Assembly (NCBI GenBank): GCA_015680905.1
Contig: CM027384.1
Location: 64,797,001 to 64,861,000, forward strand
Origin: Coptis chinensis
Lineage: Eukaryota > Streptophyta > Magnoliopsida > Ranunculales > Ranunculaceae
DNA: 64,000 nucleotides
Reading direction: 5' to 3'
The position numbers and the translations under genes were made by a program. This document shows, one piece after another, positions 45,500 through 55,480 of the stretch (the first letter of the stretch is position 1; the number at the start of each line of letters is the position of its first letter). A model generated the notes under the pieces. It had not been told where the DNA came from, ran no database searches, and was given only the letters and a program-made list of their open reading frames with translations.

Positions 45500-47150
45500 T
45501 AATCCCACATGAATAATTGGCTTACCGTTAATTATAGTTGGTTGCACATAGCTCAATTAATCTCTTCCTGCTGTTGTGTTCCCTATCACCTCAGCCCAAG
45601 TGCTTTTAGTGATGTTGTGTTCCCTTGCACATAGCTCATTCCAGGTAGGGTAGGCGGGAGACCAAACCACCTTTCCACTGTGTGTCGTTGGCCTGGATGA
45701 GTCTTCGGTCCCAGATTCCATCGCCGCGGCCATCTGGTTCAAGTGACCACTCGAAGGGCTGTTTTGTTTGAGTCATATCCGTGCGCAGAAAAATCCTTGT
45801 TCCTCTTCTTTGAACCCTGGCTGATTCGATAGCTGAGAAAGATCGACCACGATTGTAGTGGATTAGGCTCAAACCGGATGTTAGGTCTCGTCTGAGTCAT
45901 TCCCTGTGGTGTTTCTTAGCCGGCTACTCACTTAAGGGGAAAGCTACGACTGGCGTGACTTTACAAGTATAAGTTCCGTCAAGGAAGAGTCTGTTCTATT
46001 TTAGTAATTCTGAACCTACCCACCAAGTCGGTCGGGGCGGGGGGTTCAAAGTTGGGAACGAAAGTAGGACCTTCGCGGAGGTGACGCACGGCTCTATCGG
46101 TCCGTCCATTTGAGCCTTATTCCCATTCTTTTCTCCAAAAACGGGGTTCATTGGTGCTGCCATCTCTGCTAATCAACCCCTTCACTCTCTCCCACATCCG
46201 GGAATCCGAGCTGTTTTGGTATTCTTCGCCAGGGCAACCAACATGAATCAATAAATGCATTTTAGATTATATAATGAATCTGGTTTTGGAGGGCCGGACC
46301 TTTGAGAACTAATCCTTCTCTTGGGCACCGTGCATCGAAAAAAAAAGTACTTTATTGTCGAATCTGAAAGAAGGATTTCCTACCAACAGGGGATAGATGA
46401 ACTGAACTCAAGAGCAGTCCTTTCATTCAATGATTTATGGGTTTGAAGATGATGCTTGTCACATTCATGCGAAAGAACTTCACTCTGGCACGGGCTAGTC
46501 ATATTCATTCTCGTTCTCAATCTGCTTATAAATCTGAAATCTGAGACTCTCTCTGATCTAGAAAGGAAAGACAAAAAAGCAGTTCTTTCTGGAAGCTCTG
46601 CAGCCGAACCATCAGCGTTCATTGCATGCAGGTCATTTCACCAATGTGTTATAAGTCAAACCTTGCTTGCCCTCCACTGCTGCCATCTCTAACGTTGTTA
46701 TAAAAGTAGAGTCTTGGTCATCCTCCACTGCTGGAAGTTCTTCAGCATGGTTTAGAACAAGGTCTAAAGCCTCCTCCTTGATCTTACGGTCTTCTTGGTT
46801 TGTCCACCTCTCATCACTCGATTTCTTTAAGCTCGAGTCTTCTCCCCCGAATCTTTCCGGCAGATGGTTTAGAACAAGGTCTAAAGCTAGTCCATACCTC
46901 TTTTCTTGCTATTGTTTCAACTAGGCATATGGAGCAAAGCCAGACTTTATATTGCTCGATTGCTTTCGATCTTAGGGGAGATAATTACTTCTCATTCTTG
47001 TGGGAAGATACCACTCAAATGCACGATATCACCTTGGTTCGGTGGAGGAAGTTGTCACATTCACGAAGTTACTTGCAGCAGCATCAAGGACTTGAAAAGC
47101 AATATATCTTTCTAAGTGGTGCTGTAAATCCAAAATCTTTGAACTTGCAG
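45500..47150. other. Mitochondrial-DNA-like insertion, block 2 (putative NUMT)
   Basis: About 1.6 kb with the same non-nuclear look as block 1: balanced base content, GGTCGGGGCGGGGGGTTCAA-type stretches, and no long AT tracts. A 25-bp motif, GATGGTTTAGAACAAGGTCT and the next AAAGC, occurs near 46745 (with one base different) and at 46863. No gene recognised with certainty. It starts where CACTA intron sequence ends (about 45500-45560) and fades into AT-rich DNA near 47150. Confidence 0.45.
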
Positions 47151-47721
47151 TAGCTTTTTATTGCATGCTAGGGGCCGTAGTGTGCTTGTTAGGAACTGGT
47201 TGGTTTACATGTGGACCCAAAACGAAATATAAAGTAAACTTGCAAAGTAACTGTTACCTAGGAACATAAATGATCCAGTTGACAAATAAGCCACAACTTT
47301 AAAGTTGTACTTGTGAATTGAGGTCAGTGATGCGATAAAAAAATATTAGGAACTCTTAAAACTGAATGCTATCAAAAACGAAAAGAGCTTCAGATGACAA
47401 TTTTTTTAAAATTATAAAATGTACTTCATCCTTTCTTCCTAGCTTGATGAAAGAATAATATTATTATGTTGTTTTAACATAGATAATAACAACCAACCAA
47501 CCAACCACTAGTTCTAGCCTACTAATATTTTTAGTAATGCTTGCTTTTTCTATATTATCCTTTACCAAAGTCTAAAGTACTTAAAAGATTTTGTAACGGT
47601 AGCTGTTTCTAGTTAATCCAATGGTTGGTTTGATGTTTTGAACTTCTTAGATTGGACTTTGTCAGCAGTAAGTCTAACTATGCTTCCGCGCTGGTATAAA
47701 TTACATTTAGTCATTTACCGA
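47151..47721. other. AT-rich segment between mitochondria-like block 2 and Copia C; unassigned
   Basis: It should hold the CACTA 3' subterminal region but shows no GCCGTCG-type repeats and no CACTA terminus. It contains a short (AACC)n run at 47492-47507. Origin unknown. Confidence 0.5.
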
Positions 47722-49480
47722 TCTGATGCAGCAGATGACTGGTTGGTTCATGATGAGGTACCAAATCATGGAACCACACAGCAACAGGAAGAAGAGCATG
47801 AACATCCGCAACTTGTAGTGGCTGACCCTAGGCCAAAGAGACAAGTTAAAGAAGTGTACAAGTATGGGCACGAGAAGCCTGTAAAACACTATGGTTAGGT
47901 GGATTTAGTGGCATATGCACTGAATATCGAAGATGATGAGCCAGATAGCTTCAAGGAAGCTATTAGAGATGTTCATTATAGAGATTGGTTGGTTGCTATG
48001 CAAGAAGAGATGGAGTCTCTTGATAAAAATCACATATGGGACCTAGTATTATTGGCAAAGGGCAAAAGGACTATCGGCAGTAAATGGGTGTTCAGAAAGA
48101 AAGAGGTCCTTCCTGAGTCCGACAGTACTGGGTACAAGGCAAGAGTGGTAGCAAAGTGTTTCTCACAAAAGGAAGGAGTCGACTACAATGAGGTATTTTC
48201 CCCGGTGGTCAAACATACTTCCATTCGTGTGTTATTGAGTTTAGTTGCTCACTTCGACTTGGAGTTAGAGCAACTTGATGTGAAAACTGTTTTCTTGCAT
48301 AGGGACTTGGAGGAAGAGATCTATATGAGACAACCTGAAGGGTTTGTTATTGCTGAGAAAGAAGATCATGTATGCAAATTGAATCAGTCAATGTATGGGT
48401 TAAAGCAATCACCTAGGCAATGGTACAAGCGCTTTGACACATTCATGATGCAACATGAGTACACCTAAAGTAAGTATGACTGTTGTGTCTACTTTTGTAG
48501 GCTTGCTTCGTGGTAATGATTTCATCTATCTCCTGCTTTATGTAGATGACATGCTTATTGCTTCCAAAAGCATGGTGGAGATAGCAAGTTGAAATCTTAA
48601 CTTAGCTCTGAGTTTGAGATGAAAGACTTAGGTGGAGCCAAGAAGATACTGGGCATGGTCAGAGATTGACAGAAATAGAAAGAAATGACGGATAGTTGTA
48701 TCTCATAAGAAATACCTTCAGAAAGTAATTTCTCGTTTTGGTATGGAGAATGCAAAGTCAGTTTCTACTCCTTTGGCTGGGCATTTTAGGCTTTCAGCTA
48801 AGTTCTCTCCTAGTTCGGTGGAGGAACAAAAGCATATGGCTAATGTTCTTTATGTAAGTGTCGTAGGTAGTTTGATGTATGTTATGGTGTGCACATGCCC
48901 AGACATTTCACAGGTAGTTAGTGTTGTAAGCAGGTATATGGCAAATCCTGGGAAGTAGCATTGGGAGGCAGTGAAATGGGTACTAAGGTACTTGAAGGGT
49001 ACCTTGGATGTGGGATTAGTTTATGGTAGAGGCACTTGTTATGTCAGTAGGTATGTGGATTCAGATTATGCAGGTGATCTAGATAGACAACGATCGACTA
49101 CTGGTTATGTGTTTATGATGCATGGTGCACCGGTTAGTTGGAGGTCTATGCTACAGGCTACAATTGCTCTATCTACTACTGAGGCAGAATATATGGCAGT
49201 GGCAGAGGCAGTTAAAGAGGCACTATGGCTTCGAGGTCTTCTGGATGATATGGGTATTAAGCAAAACAGTGTTGCTTTGTATTGTGATAGTCAGAGTGCT
49301 ATTCATTTGGCGAAGAACCAGGTTCATCATGCTCGAACCAAGCATATTGATGTCCGTTATCACTTTATACGGGATGTCATTGATGATGGTGATGTAGCAC
49401 TTGAAAAAGTGGACACCCATGACAATCCTACATGCTTGAAAGAGCCCTTTGTGGGCATGGCCATACGGGGCAGTTGACTG
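47722..49480 (+). pseudogene. Copia C reverse transcriptase and RNase H region
   Basis: It begins ADDWLVHDEVPNHG and continues with WLVAMQEEMESLDKNHIWDL, the reverse transcriptase core (ARVVAKCFSQKEGVDYNEVF, LEQLDVKTVFLHRDLEEEIY and LLYVDDMLI) and VSTPLAGHFRLS. RNase H follows (YVDSDYAGDLDRQRSTTGY, ALSTTEAEYMAVAEAVKE, LYCDSQSAIHLAKN, TKHIDVRYHFIRD). A fossil with several breaks. Confidence 0.9.
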
Positions 49481-49555
49481 TGAGTCTTCCTTGCTGGATG
49501 TATTCGACTAGGTTTTATGTGTTAAAACCTCACCGAGGTGGAGAATGTAGAGAAA

Positions 49556-50141
49556 AAAGTGTGTTTTTTGCTTTTCTCGTGTAAGGCGCACCCTGCGCTT
49601 GGATTTGCTTAGCAAAGGGCGCGGGTCGCGCTCATGCCTTGGTCGAACTCCAGAAGCTTCAGCGCTCCTTTTTGCTTGGACAAGGGCGCAGGTTGCGCTC
49701 CACCATATTTCAGCACGAATTTGACTTATTTCGGAAGTTTTCTGAAATAGTATAAATATAGATTTTTTCTGTAGAAACCTAACTTAACAAAAAACCAAGA
49801 AAGAGAGAAATTATAAGAGAGCAATTATTTGTGAGTTGAGTGTTCATTCTTTGTGAGTGAATTGAGAGACCTGTAATCTGTTACTTCGGACATCAAGGAA
49901 AGCTTGGAACTCGCAGTGTGGGCATAGGCAAATTACCGAACCACGATATATCTTTGTCTTATGGTTTGTTCTCCTTTACATTAATTGTTTTACTTTATAT
50001 GCTTGCTATTTGATATTGAGAAGTGTTAGGATATTACTTGGAGGGTGTTGAAGTCTTGTCTAGTGAGAATGATCGATCCTTGTGTAGGATTGATTTATTT
50101 GTTGTGGATAACGTTGTTTCTGCATTGTCCTATTAACAACA
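49556..50141 (+). repeat. 3' LTR of Copia C
   Basis: 586 bp, matching 31984-32588 throughout. TATA box TATAAATA at 49751-49758. It is shorter than the 5' LTR mainly by one small gap in the GC-rich block. Confidence 0.92.
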
Positions 50142-50844
50142 GAGGAGAAATGAATCCTTCCAAACGGTGAACAACAACCAAACCATTGTTGAAGAAATCA
50201 GGATGTGTTATTTCAACACCACCAATATAAACAATCGTACTAGTATCATTATTTGATGAACTAGAAGAATCATGATTATTATTATTAGAGGTAACAATTA
50301 TACAACTACCAGAACTCATAGTTTCAAGTTTAGTACCAAAAGCAAGATTTCTCAAGTAATCATAAGAGAATATTCCCGAAACTATGTGCTCACGAAGGAT
50401 CTGCGGTACAGAACACGAACTGCTTACTAAACCGGAATCGATACATGACTGAATCAAATCATCTGTTGGTGCAAATACTGTTGAAGAACCATTCCATGTA
50501 TAGTAAGCGGAATCTGATAGTGATGGAACTGCTAAGCCTAGCGTTGTTAGTACCGACTCCAAATGAGCCATTGGTGATTACAATTCTTGAGTGTTACTAT
50601 TACCATTCGATGAAGAAGAATGGTGTTCAGTTGGTGCTGGTGAAAAATTAGTTGTAGTAGTAGCTGATGATGCATCACTGAGATTCTTTAAGAACTCTGA
50701 TGATGGCACCGATGAAGGACAAGAAGAAGAATCATTGATGGCTGTTGTTGATGATGAAGATTCATGGGATGAAATGTTGGTAATGACGGTGGTGAGTAAA
50801 GTGAGAATGGTGATGAGATGAAGAAGCAACTTGCTTATCACCAT
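50142..50844 (-). pseudogene. Split FLA gene: signal peptide, Ser/Thr linker and first FAS1 domain
   Basis: Fasciclin-like arabinogalactan proteins are secreted cell-wall/plasma-membrane glycoproteins. ATG at 50844 opens a typical signal peptide (KLLLHLITILTLLTTVI), then a Ser/Thr/Asn-rich region. One in-frame stop lies at about 50579 and the same frame continues. The FAS1 domain follows: SVLTTLGLAVP; TVFAPTDDLIQSCIDSG (H1); REHIVSGIFSYDYLRNL; a long Asn/Ser insertion; and VEITHPDFFNNGLVVVHRL (H2). Copia C cuts it after EGFISPL. The remainder lies at 31690-31983, 29820-30177 and perhaps 24100-24205. Two FAS1 domains and the length (about 1.4 kb without the insertions) suit the FLA19/20/21 group. 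Confidence 0.82.
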
Positions 50845-51313
50845 ATATTGTTGAATTGAGAGAAGAGTGTTTGAAGAAGAGAAGAAATGAAAAAATGAGG
50901 AGATGACTAGAAGGTGGTGACTAGTGAGTGAAGGGAGGTATTTATAGATGAGTGACCAGGCGTGAACTGTGTTATGTGTGACTGTAGTTTCTGCTGTGGT
51001 GAGATATTGATCTTGGTTAGGTTATGTTTTGTGACTGATTTGACTCTGTAGAAACTTCTGGATATCAAAGACCATGAATACTGAGTAGTTGAGAATGCTC
51101 CCAGGAACCCACGTCAGCCCCCCTTTTTTCTCTGAGACTGACACATCAGATTTTACAATAATTCGGCATAAAAAAAAAAGTAAATCTACGCCTTTTTTTT
51201 GCCGATGTCAATTGTTCGTAACCCAAAAATAGATAAAAAACAAAACCCCTCTTTCCATACTCTCTTTTTAATTGCATACTCTCTTTTCAATTTCAGTTGT
51301 ACAAAGGGAATCA
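50845..51313. promoter_or_regulatory. Shared upstream region between FLA (minus) and CpISCA-like (plus)
   Basis: The two host genes face away from each other across about 470 bp. Apart from the FLA TATA box and GA-rich leader (50850-50940), no further sites were recognised. Confidence 0.4.
50939..50946 (-). promoter_or_regulatory. Likely TATA box of the FLA gene
   Basis: TATAAATA on the minus strand about 95 bp upstream of the FLA start codon, a normal plant spacing. Confidence 0.5.
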
Positions 51314-51890
51314 ATGGTTTCCCTTACTAAAAACCCATTCTTTCTTCCATTCCCACCCCCTTCTCTCTCCAACACCACCACAGCAAAAAGTTCCCTCTCT
51401 CAGACCACCATCTCTCAATAGCGACTTTCATGTTCAAAGGAAACAAAACGAATATCCAATCTGAAAAGATGACAAAAATTTCCCTCTCTCAGACCACCAT
51501 CTCTCAATAGCGACTTTCATGTTCAAAGGAAACAAAACGAATATCCAATCTGAAAAGATGACGACATACGCTCCCTTCTGCTTTTTTAAAAACTCAAACT
51601 CCCATTGTTGAACTGAAGAAGACACGGAGATGAAAGTTTCTTTCTTTGGCATTGATTTTGGGGATTAAAGGTATGATTACTTTTCCACACACTTGCACCC
51701 ACAATTTCACTTACTGAAAGTGCACTGAAGCATTTGAATAAGATGAGATCTGATAAAAATGAAGATTTATGCCTGAGAATTGGAGTTAAACAGGGTGGAT
51801 GCTCTAGCATGTCATATACAATGGAGTTCGAGAATAGAGCTAATGCAAGAAGTGATGATTCTGTAATGGAATACAACGGTTTTGTGATTG
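51314..51890 (+). pseudogene. Plastid IscA-type iron-sulfur carrier (CpISCA-like), fragment
   Basis: CpISCA is a chloroplast scaffold/carrier for iron-sulfur clusters. ATG at 51314 gives MVSLTKNPFFLPFPPPSLSN, then TTTAKSSLSQ, a Ser/Thr-rich transit-peptide-like start. A stop follows, and the region contains an 89-bp tandem duplication. The second exon (about 51670-51890) reads LAPTISLTESALKHLNKM, SDKNEDLCLRIGVKQGGCSS, then MSYTMEFENRAN and VMEYNGFVI, ending at a GTATGC donor. The first of the three cluster-binding cysteines (GGCS) is present. The exon carrying the C-terminal CGCG-type pair was not found downstream. Fragment or dead gene. Confidence 0.82.
51391..51562 (+). repeat. 89-bp-period perfect tandem duplication
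   Basis: The 83 bases from TTCCCTCTCTCAGACC to AAAAGATGAC at 51391-51473 recur without a change at 51480-51562, with a 6-base AAAAAT-like spacer. Being identical, it is very recent or an assembly artefact. It lies in the transit-peptide region. Confidence 0.9.
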
Positions 51891-52276
51891 GTATGCCTCT
51901 GTCTTGTTTTTAGAGGAGCTTTAGTTAGAAGGATCACTATTAACATGAGTAATTATATATTTTAGTCTGGCAGTCACGTTCTTTCTTTCCAGAAGACTCA
52001 ATTCTTCTTTTCTAAGCTATGGAACCTGCAAACTAAAATAAATATCCTCCATATTTTGTCTAGATTGGTATATTTCTCCAATATATGAGTAGGTGTAGAA
52101 TCACACATCCAACCTTGTTGTTGCCTTATACATAATACTGATTCTGAGCATTGGGTTTATGCACTTTCAAACATGTGTTGTTGGGATATGCTTTCTTTTT
52201 GTTAGACTTTTAGTAATCATCAATTTTGTTATACTACTTTTTTCTATGTAAATTGATGTAATCAAGTGACATGGGT

Positions 52277-52925
52277 GATTATCAATGTTTAAGTGTAGTT
52301 GCATTTTCAGGTCACAATAAATGAGGAAGACTGGCAAGAAGTTATCACAAGTTCAACTCATCTACCAATTTTTTTTTGGTGACAGAGGTAAGTTACTCTT
52401 TGGTTAAGTTTTCTAATTAAGTTGTAGAATAGGGATGTTCAAATTACTGCTTGGGTTTAGGATTTTTAGCTTGATGATTAGAGGACGGTGCAGACATTTT
52501 TGAAACCGCTATGCCACTACTTGCTCATCTATTTTGGGCTCTTTATTTTTACTTTGTTTTTGTGTGTTTAATGATTACAGTATTGAATGTAACAACACTA
52601 TGTGAAGTGCTGAACAATTTCTCTGCATCAATCCTCCTTAGTGTGCTAGATATGCTACTAAAAATAAAATTATGAGTTACCACATTGTATTGGCACCCAT
52701 TAGATGGCATGTTATTCTTTAATTTGATCACTTCATTTTTTATATAAGCATAAGATTTGAGTGGGATTTCAACATGGTAAAATTTAAGAATAATAATCTT
52801 ATGCTTATTTCATGCTACACTTTGTAATTGATTTGATAGCAAAAGAAAAACCTCCATACCTCTCTCTCTCTCTCTCTCTCATCTCTCATCGCCACCATAT
52901 TTAGCTCCTGTGGTAGCTTCTACCC
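52277..52925 (+). repeat. Direct repeat, left copy (about 0.65 kb)
   Basis: From GATTATCAATGTTTAAGTG to GTAGCTTCTACC it matches 54848-55480 with only scattered changes, including the TC microsatellite (longer here, 52861-52880). Inside is an exon-like piece, after CATTTTCAG, reading VTINEEDWQEVITSSTHLP before a GTAAGT. This weakly recalls the start of a thioredoxin fold. Confidence 0.85.
52861..52880 (+). repeat. (TC)10 microsatellite
   Basis: Ten TC units; the second copy of the direct repeat has a shorter run near 55431-55443. Confidence 0.95.
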
Positions 52926-53026
52926 AACTATTTATGAATTTTACAAAGCATTCTTGCGGGGATAACATGAAATTTTGCTGAGTATGCGACAAAAAAGACT
53001 ATATGCTACATGACAATTATATTTAA

Positions 53027-53232
53027 GGGGTTTTTAGGTTTTAGTCCTACTTATAATAGCGATATTAGGCTTTGATACATTTATACTTGAAAATTAAACT
53101 TTAGTCCAACTTTTGCCTTGTATATTGCTTAATACCTAGAATACCCTTACATGTGCGTCTCACATGTTTGATTAATTTTAGGACCAAAGCCTAATATCGT
53201 TACTATAAATAGGACCAAAGCCTAAATACCCC
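53027..53232. mobile_element. MITE, copy 1 (MULE-like ends)
   Basis: GGGGTTTTTAGG at the left and CCTAAATACCCC at the right form inverted repeats of about 50 bp containing ATAATAGCGATATTAGGC-type sequence. It matches 54525-54730 in the opposite orientation. The ends resemble the MITE at 8842. A target duplication is not clear. Confidence 0.75.
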
Positions 53233-53287
53233 TAATTTTAGGCAGATAAAAGGGATCGATTTCCACTATCTTTTGTTGTTGTTGTAG

Positions 53288-54010
53288 CACAAGCAGCAGT
53301 CGCTGTTGTTAGACTTACAAGCCATGGAAGAGGTACTATGTTTGGTGGAGGTGGAGAAAGATGGGCTGCTGTGAAGATTCAAACTGTATTTAGAGGATTC
53401 TTGGTATTATTTTCTTGGTGTTTTAGTGTTTAGTTCATCTCATTCCATTCTACTTGTTCACTTTCTTTATGGGTGTTTGTGACTTTTGATTGGTGATGAA
53501 TATTTAGTCATAGATTGCTTTTCATTGGTTTGTTTAATTTTCTCTATTCTGCATCTATCACAGATAGCTTTTTGGTTTAGTTCTGATTGGTGTCCTTTAA
53601 TTTCTCTATTTTTAGTCTGATTTAAATTGTGTTTCAGTCAAGAAAAGCTCATAGAGCTTTAAAAGGACTAGTTAAACTACAAGCTATTGTAAGAGGTTAT
53701 CTTGTGAGGAAACAAGCTACTAAAGCCCAAAGATAGTGGAAATCGATACTTGCAGGCCTAAATCACGGTCACGAAGAACCAACACCGACACTTCAATGTC
53801 GGAATCTGGTGAAGATCCATCATATCAAACGATCTCCTCTCCACTTCCATGCCAGATACCAGCTCATCTATCAATACCCAAAGGCTAACATTATCATCAA
53901 GACTTCGATTAGAGATTCACTGGGGATGAGTGTAGGTTCTCAACTGCACAAAGCACACTGCGGTTTACGAATTCTACTAGTTCTCAATTGCAGAAAGCAC
54001 ACCGCCAATG
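53288..54010 (+). pseudogene. IQD (IQ67-domain) gene fragment
   Basis: IQD proteins bind calmodulin and microtubules. Exon 53288-53403, after a TTGTAG acceptor, reads AQAAVAVVRLTSHGRG and ERWAAVKIQTVFRGFL (first IQ motif, VKIQTVFRGFL), then a GTATTA donor. Exon 53638-53734, after TTTCAG, reads SRKAHRALKGLVKLQAIVRG, then YLVRKQATKA (second IQ motif) and a stop soon after. Farther on are GEDPSYQTISSPLPCQIP, typical of the IQD C-terminus, and a short GDECRFSTAQST block with intervening stops. The N-terminal exon is missing. The fragment lies between the two direct repeat copies. Confidence 0.82.
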
Positions 54011-54089
54011 CTAAAGGCTGTGATCAAGCATAGACATGCAAAAAAAAGTTAGACAAATAAAGCAAGAGCATGTGAACAGAGAAATTCAA

Positions 54090-54266
54090 GAGCTAGGGGG
54101 GCCTTATCAGAGTAAACTTTCCAGTTTCGGATAAGTACGGATAGCATAGCACCAAGTAATCCAAACAGAGCACCAGAGGAAGTAACAGCTGGGTTGTTCT
54201 TGATAAAAAGTGCAGCCGTCAAACTACCAACAAAGGCAGAGAGTATGTAGACAAGCCCAATCCTCC
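54090..54266 (-). pseudogene. Rhomboid protease, single exon fragment
   Basis: The minus strand reads GRIGLVYILSAFVGSLTAAL, then SSGALFGLLGAMLSVLIRNW. The SGALFGLLG block holds the rhomboid active-site G-x-S-G motif (here TSSGAL), with the serine in place. Rhomboids are intramembrane serine proteases; this resembles plant RBL1/RBL2-type proteins. A TTTTGTAG acceptor lies at 54267. No other rhomboid exons, including the catalytic histidine, are seen, so this is an orphan exon in the same interval as the IQD fragment. Confidence 0.78.
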
Positions 54267-54524
54267 CTACAAAACAGAAAGAAATAAGAAATTGTAAGCA
54301 TCAACCACAGCCATATAAGAATTCTGGCCAAGTATTCCTTTGTTTCTGAAAATGATAAGCAACTCACATGACCCAAAATCTTGCTCCAAACGAACTCCAA
54401 CAAATATTACACTTGAGAACCTAATATCACTACTGATAAATTCTCATGCAAGAAAAGGGCAATCGAAAGGGAAAAATCATAATTAATTCCTTTTGTATTA
54501 ATCCCTTTTGTCTGTCTGAAATTA

Positions 54525-54730
54525 GGGGTATTTAGGCTTTGGTCCTATTTATAATAGCGATATTAGGCTTTGGTCCTAAAATTCATCAAACATGTGAGAC
54601 GCACGTGTAAGGGTATTCTAGGTATTAAGCAAAATACAAGGCAAAAGTTGGACTAAAGTCTAATTTTCAAGTATAAATGTATCAAAGCCTACTATCGCTA
54701 TTATAAGTATGACTAAAACCTAAAAACCCC
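54525..54730. mobile_element. MITE, copy 2, inverted relative to copy 1
   Basis: It is the reverse complement of 53027-53232 with about a dozen changes. Similarity continues at least 20 bases beyond the shared end (TAATTT-AG-CAGA-AAAAGGGAT), so duplicated sequence includes flanking DNA rather than just the element. Confidence 0.75.
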
Positions 54731-54847
54731 TATATTTAATATATGATTCTTGCTCTACCAGTGGCTCATTTCTTTGCTAGAATTGTTGCTTTACTAGAGA
54801 GTGTTATATATGACATGGGTTTTTTTTAGGTAGTCGGGCGTCTTTGA

Positions 54848-55480
54848 GATTATCAATGTTTAAGTGTGGTTGCATTTTTAGGTCACAATAAATGAGGAAG
54901 ACTGGCAAGAAGTTATCACAAGTTCAACTCATCTACCAATTTTTTTTTGGTGACAGAGGTAAGTTACTCTTTGGTTAAGTCTTCTAATTAAGCTGTAGAA
55001 TAAGGATGTTCAAATTACTGCTTGGGTTTAGGATTTTTAGCTTGATGATTAGAGGACGGTGCAAACATTTTCGAAACCGCTATGCCACTACTTGCTCATC
55101 TATTTTGGGTTATTTATTTTTACTTTGTTTCTGTGTGTTTAATGATGACAGTATTGAATGTAACAACACTATGTGAAGTACTGAACAATTTCTCTGCATC
55201 AATCCTCCTTAGTGTGCTAAATATGCTACTAAGAATAAAATTATGAGTTACCACATTGTATTGGCACCTGTTAGATGGCATGTTATTCTTTAATTTGATC
55301 ACTTCATTTTTTATATAAGCATAAGATTTGAGTGGGATTTCAACATGGTAAAATTTAAGAATAATAATCTTATGTTTATTCCATGATGCACTTTGTAATT
55401 GATTTGATAGCAAAAGAAAAACCTCCATACCTCTCTCTCTCTCATTGCCACCATATTTAGCTCCTGTGGTAGCTTCTACC
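54848..55480 (+). repeat. Direct repeat, right copy
   Basis: Counterpart of 52277-52925, same orientation, with a shorter TC microsatellite and scattered substitutions. Confidence 0.85.

Larger units (their letters stand above)
35432..47721 (+). mobile_element. CACTA (En/Spm) DNA transposon nested in Copia C, with organelle-like inserts; 3' end not recognisable
   Basis: The left terminus CACTACACCAAATTGGCC is a standard CACTA end, followed by subterminal units such as ATAGCCGTCGTCC, GACGGTTAATAGCC and ATAGCCGTGG. TNP2-type (39858-43293) and Ptta-type (43583-45440) coding regions lie inside. TCT lies directly left (35429-35431), and another TCT occurs at 47722-47724 exactly where Copia C reading resumes. 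This would be the 3-bp target duplication, yet no GTGTAGTG terminus precedes it. So the right terminus seems lost or altered. Two segments (36120-39245 and 45500-47150) look foreign to the element. Confidence 0.75.
31984..50141 (+). mobile_element. Copia retrotransposon C (Tork-like), 18 kb because of a nested CACTA, inserted in the FLA gene
   Basis: LTRs lie at 31984-32588 and 49556-50141, with TGTAGAG...AACAACA ends and a perfect 5-bp target duplication GAGGA (31979-31983 and 50142-50146). The primer site is TGGTATCAGAGC at 32591-32602; the purine tract is at 49544-49555. Gag, protease and integrase lie left of the nested DNA, reverse transcriptase and RNase H right of it. The LTRs differ at roughly 30 of about 590 positions by eye plus one small gap, near 5%, which suggests an age of a few million years at plant rates. 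Broken in several places apart from the nested insertion. Confidence 0.92.

Noticed and set aside
45557-47153. ORFs in the second mitochondria-like block
   Set aside because: No similarity to known mitochondrial proteins that I can recognise, and overlapping frames on both strands.
52313-52392. Exon-like VTINEEDWQEV piece as a thioredoxin gene
   Set aside because: The active-site WCGPC is absent and no further exons follow; noted only within the direct repeat.
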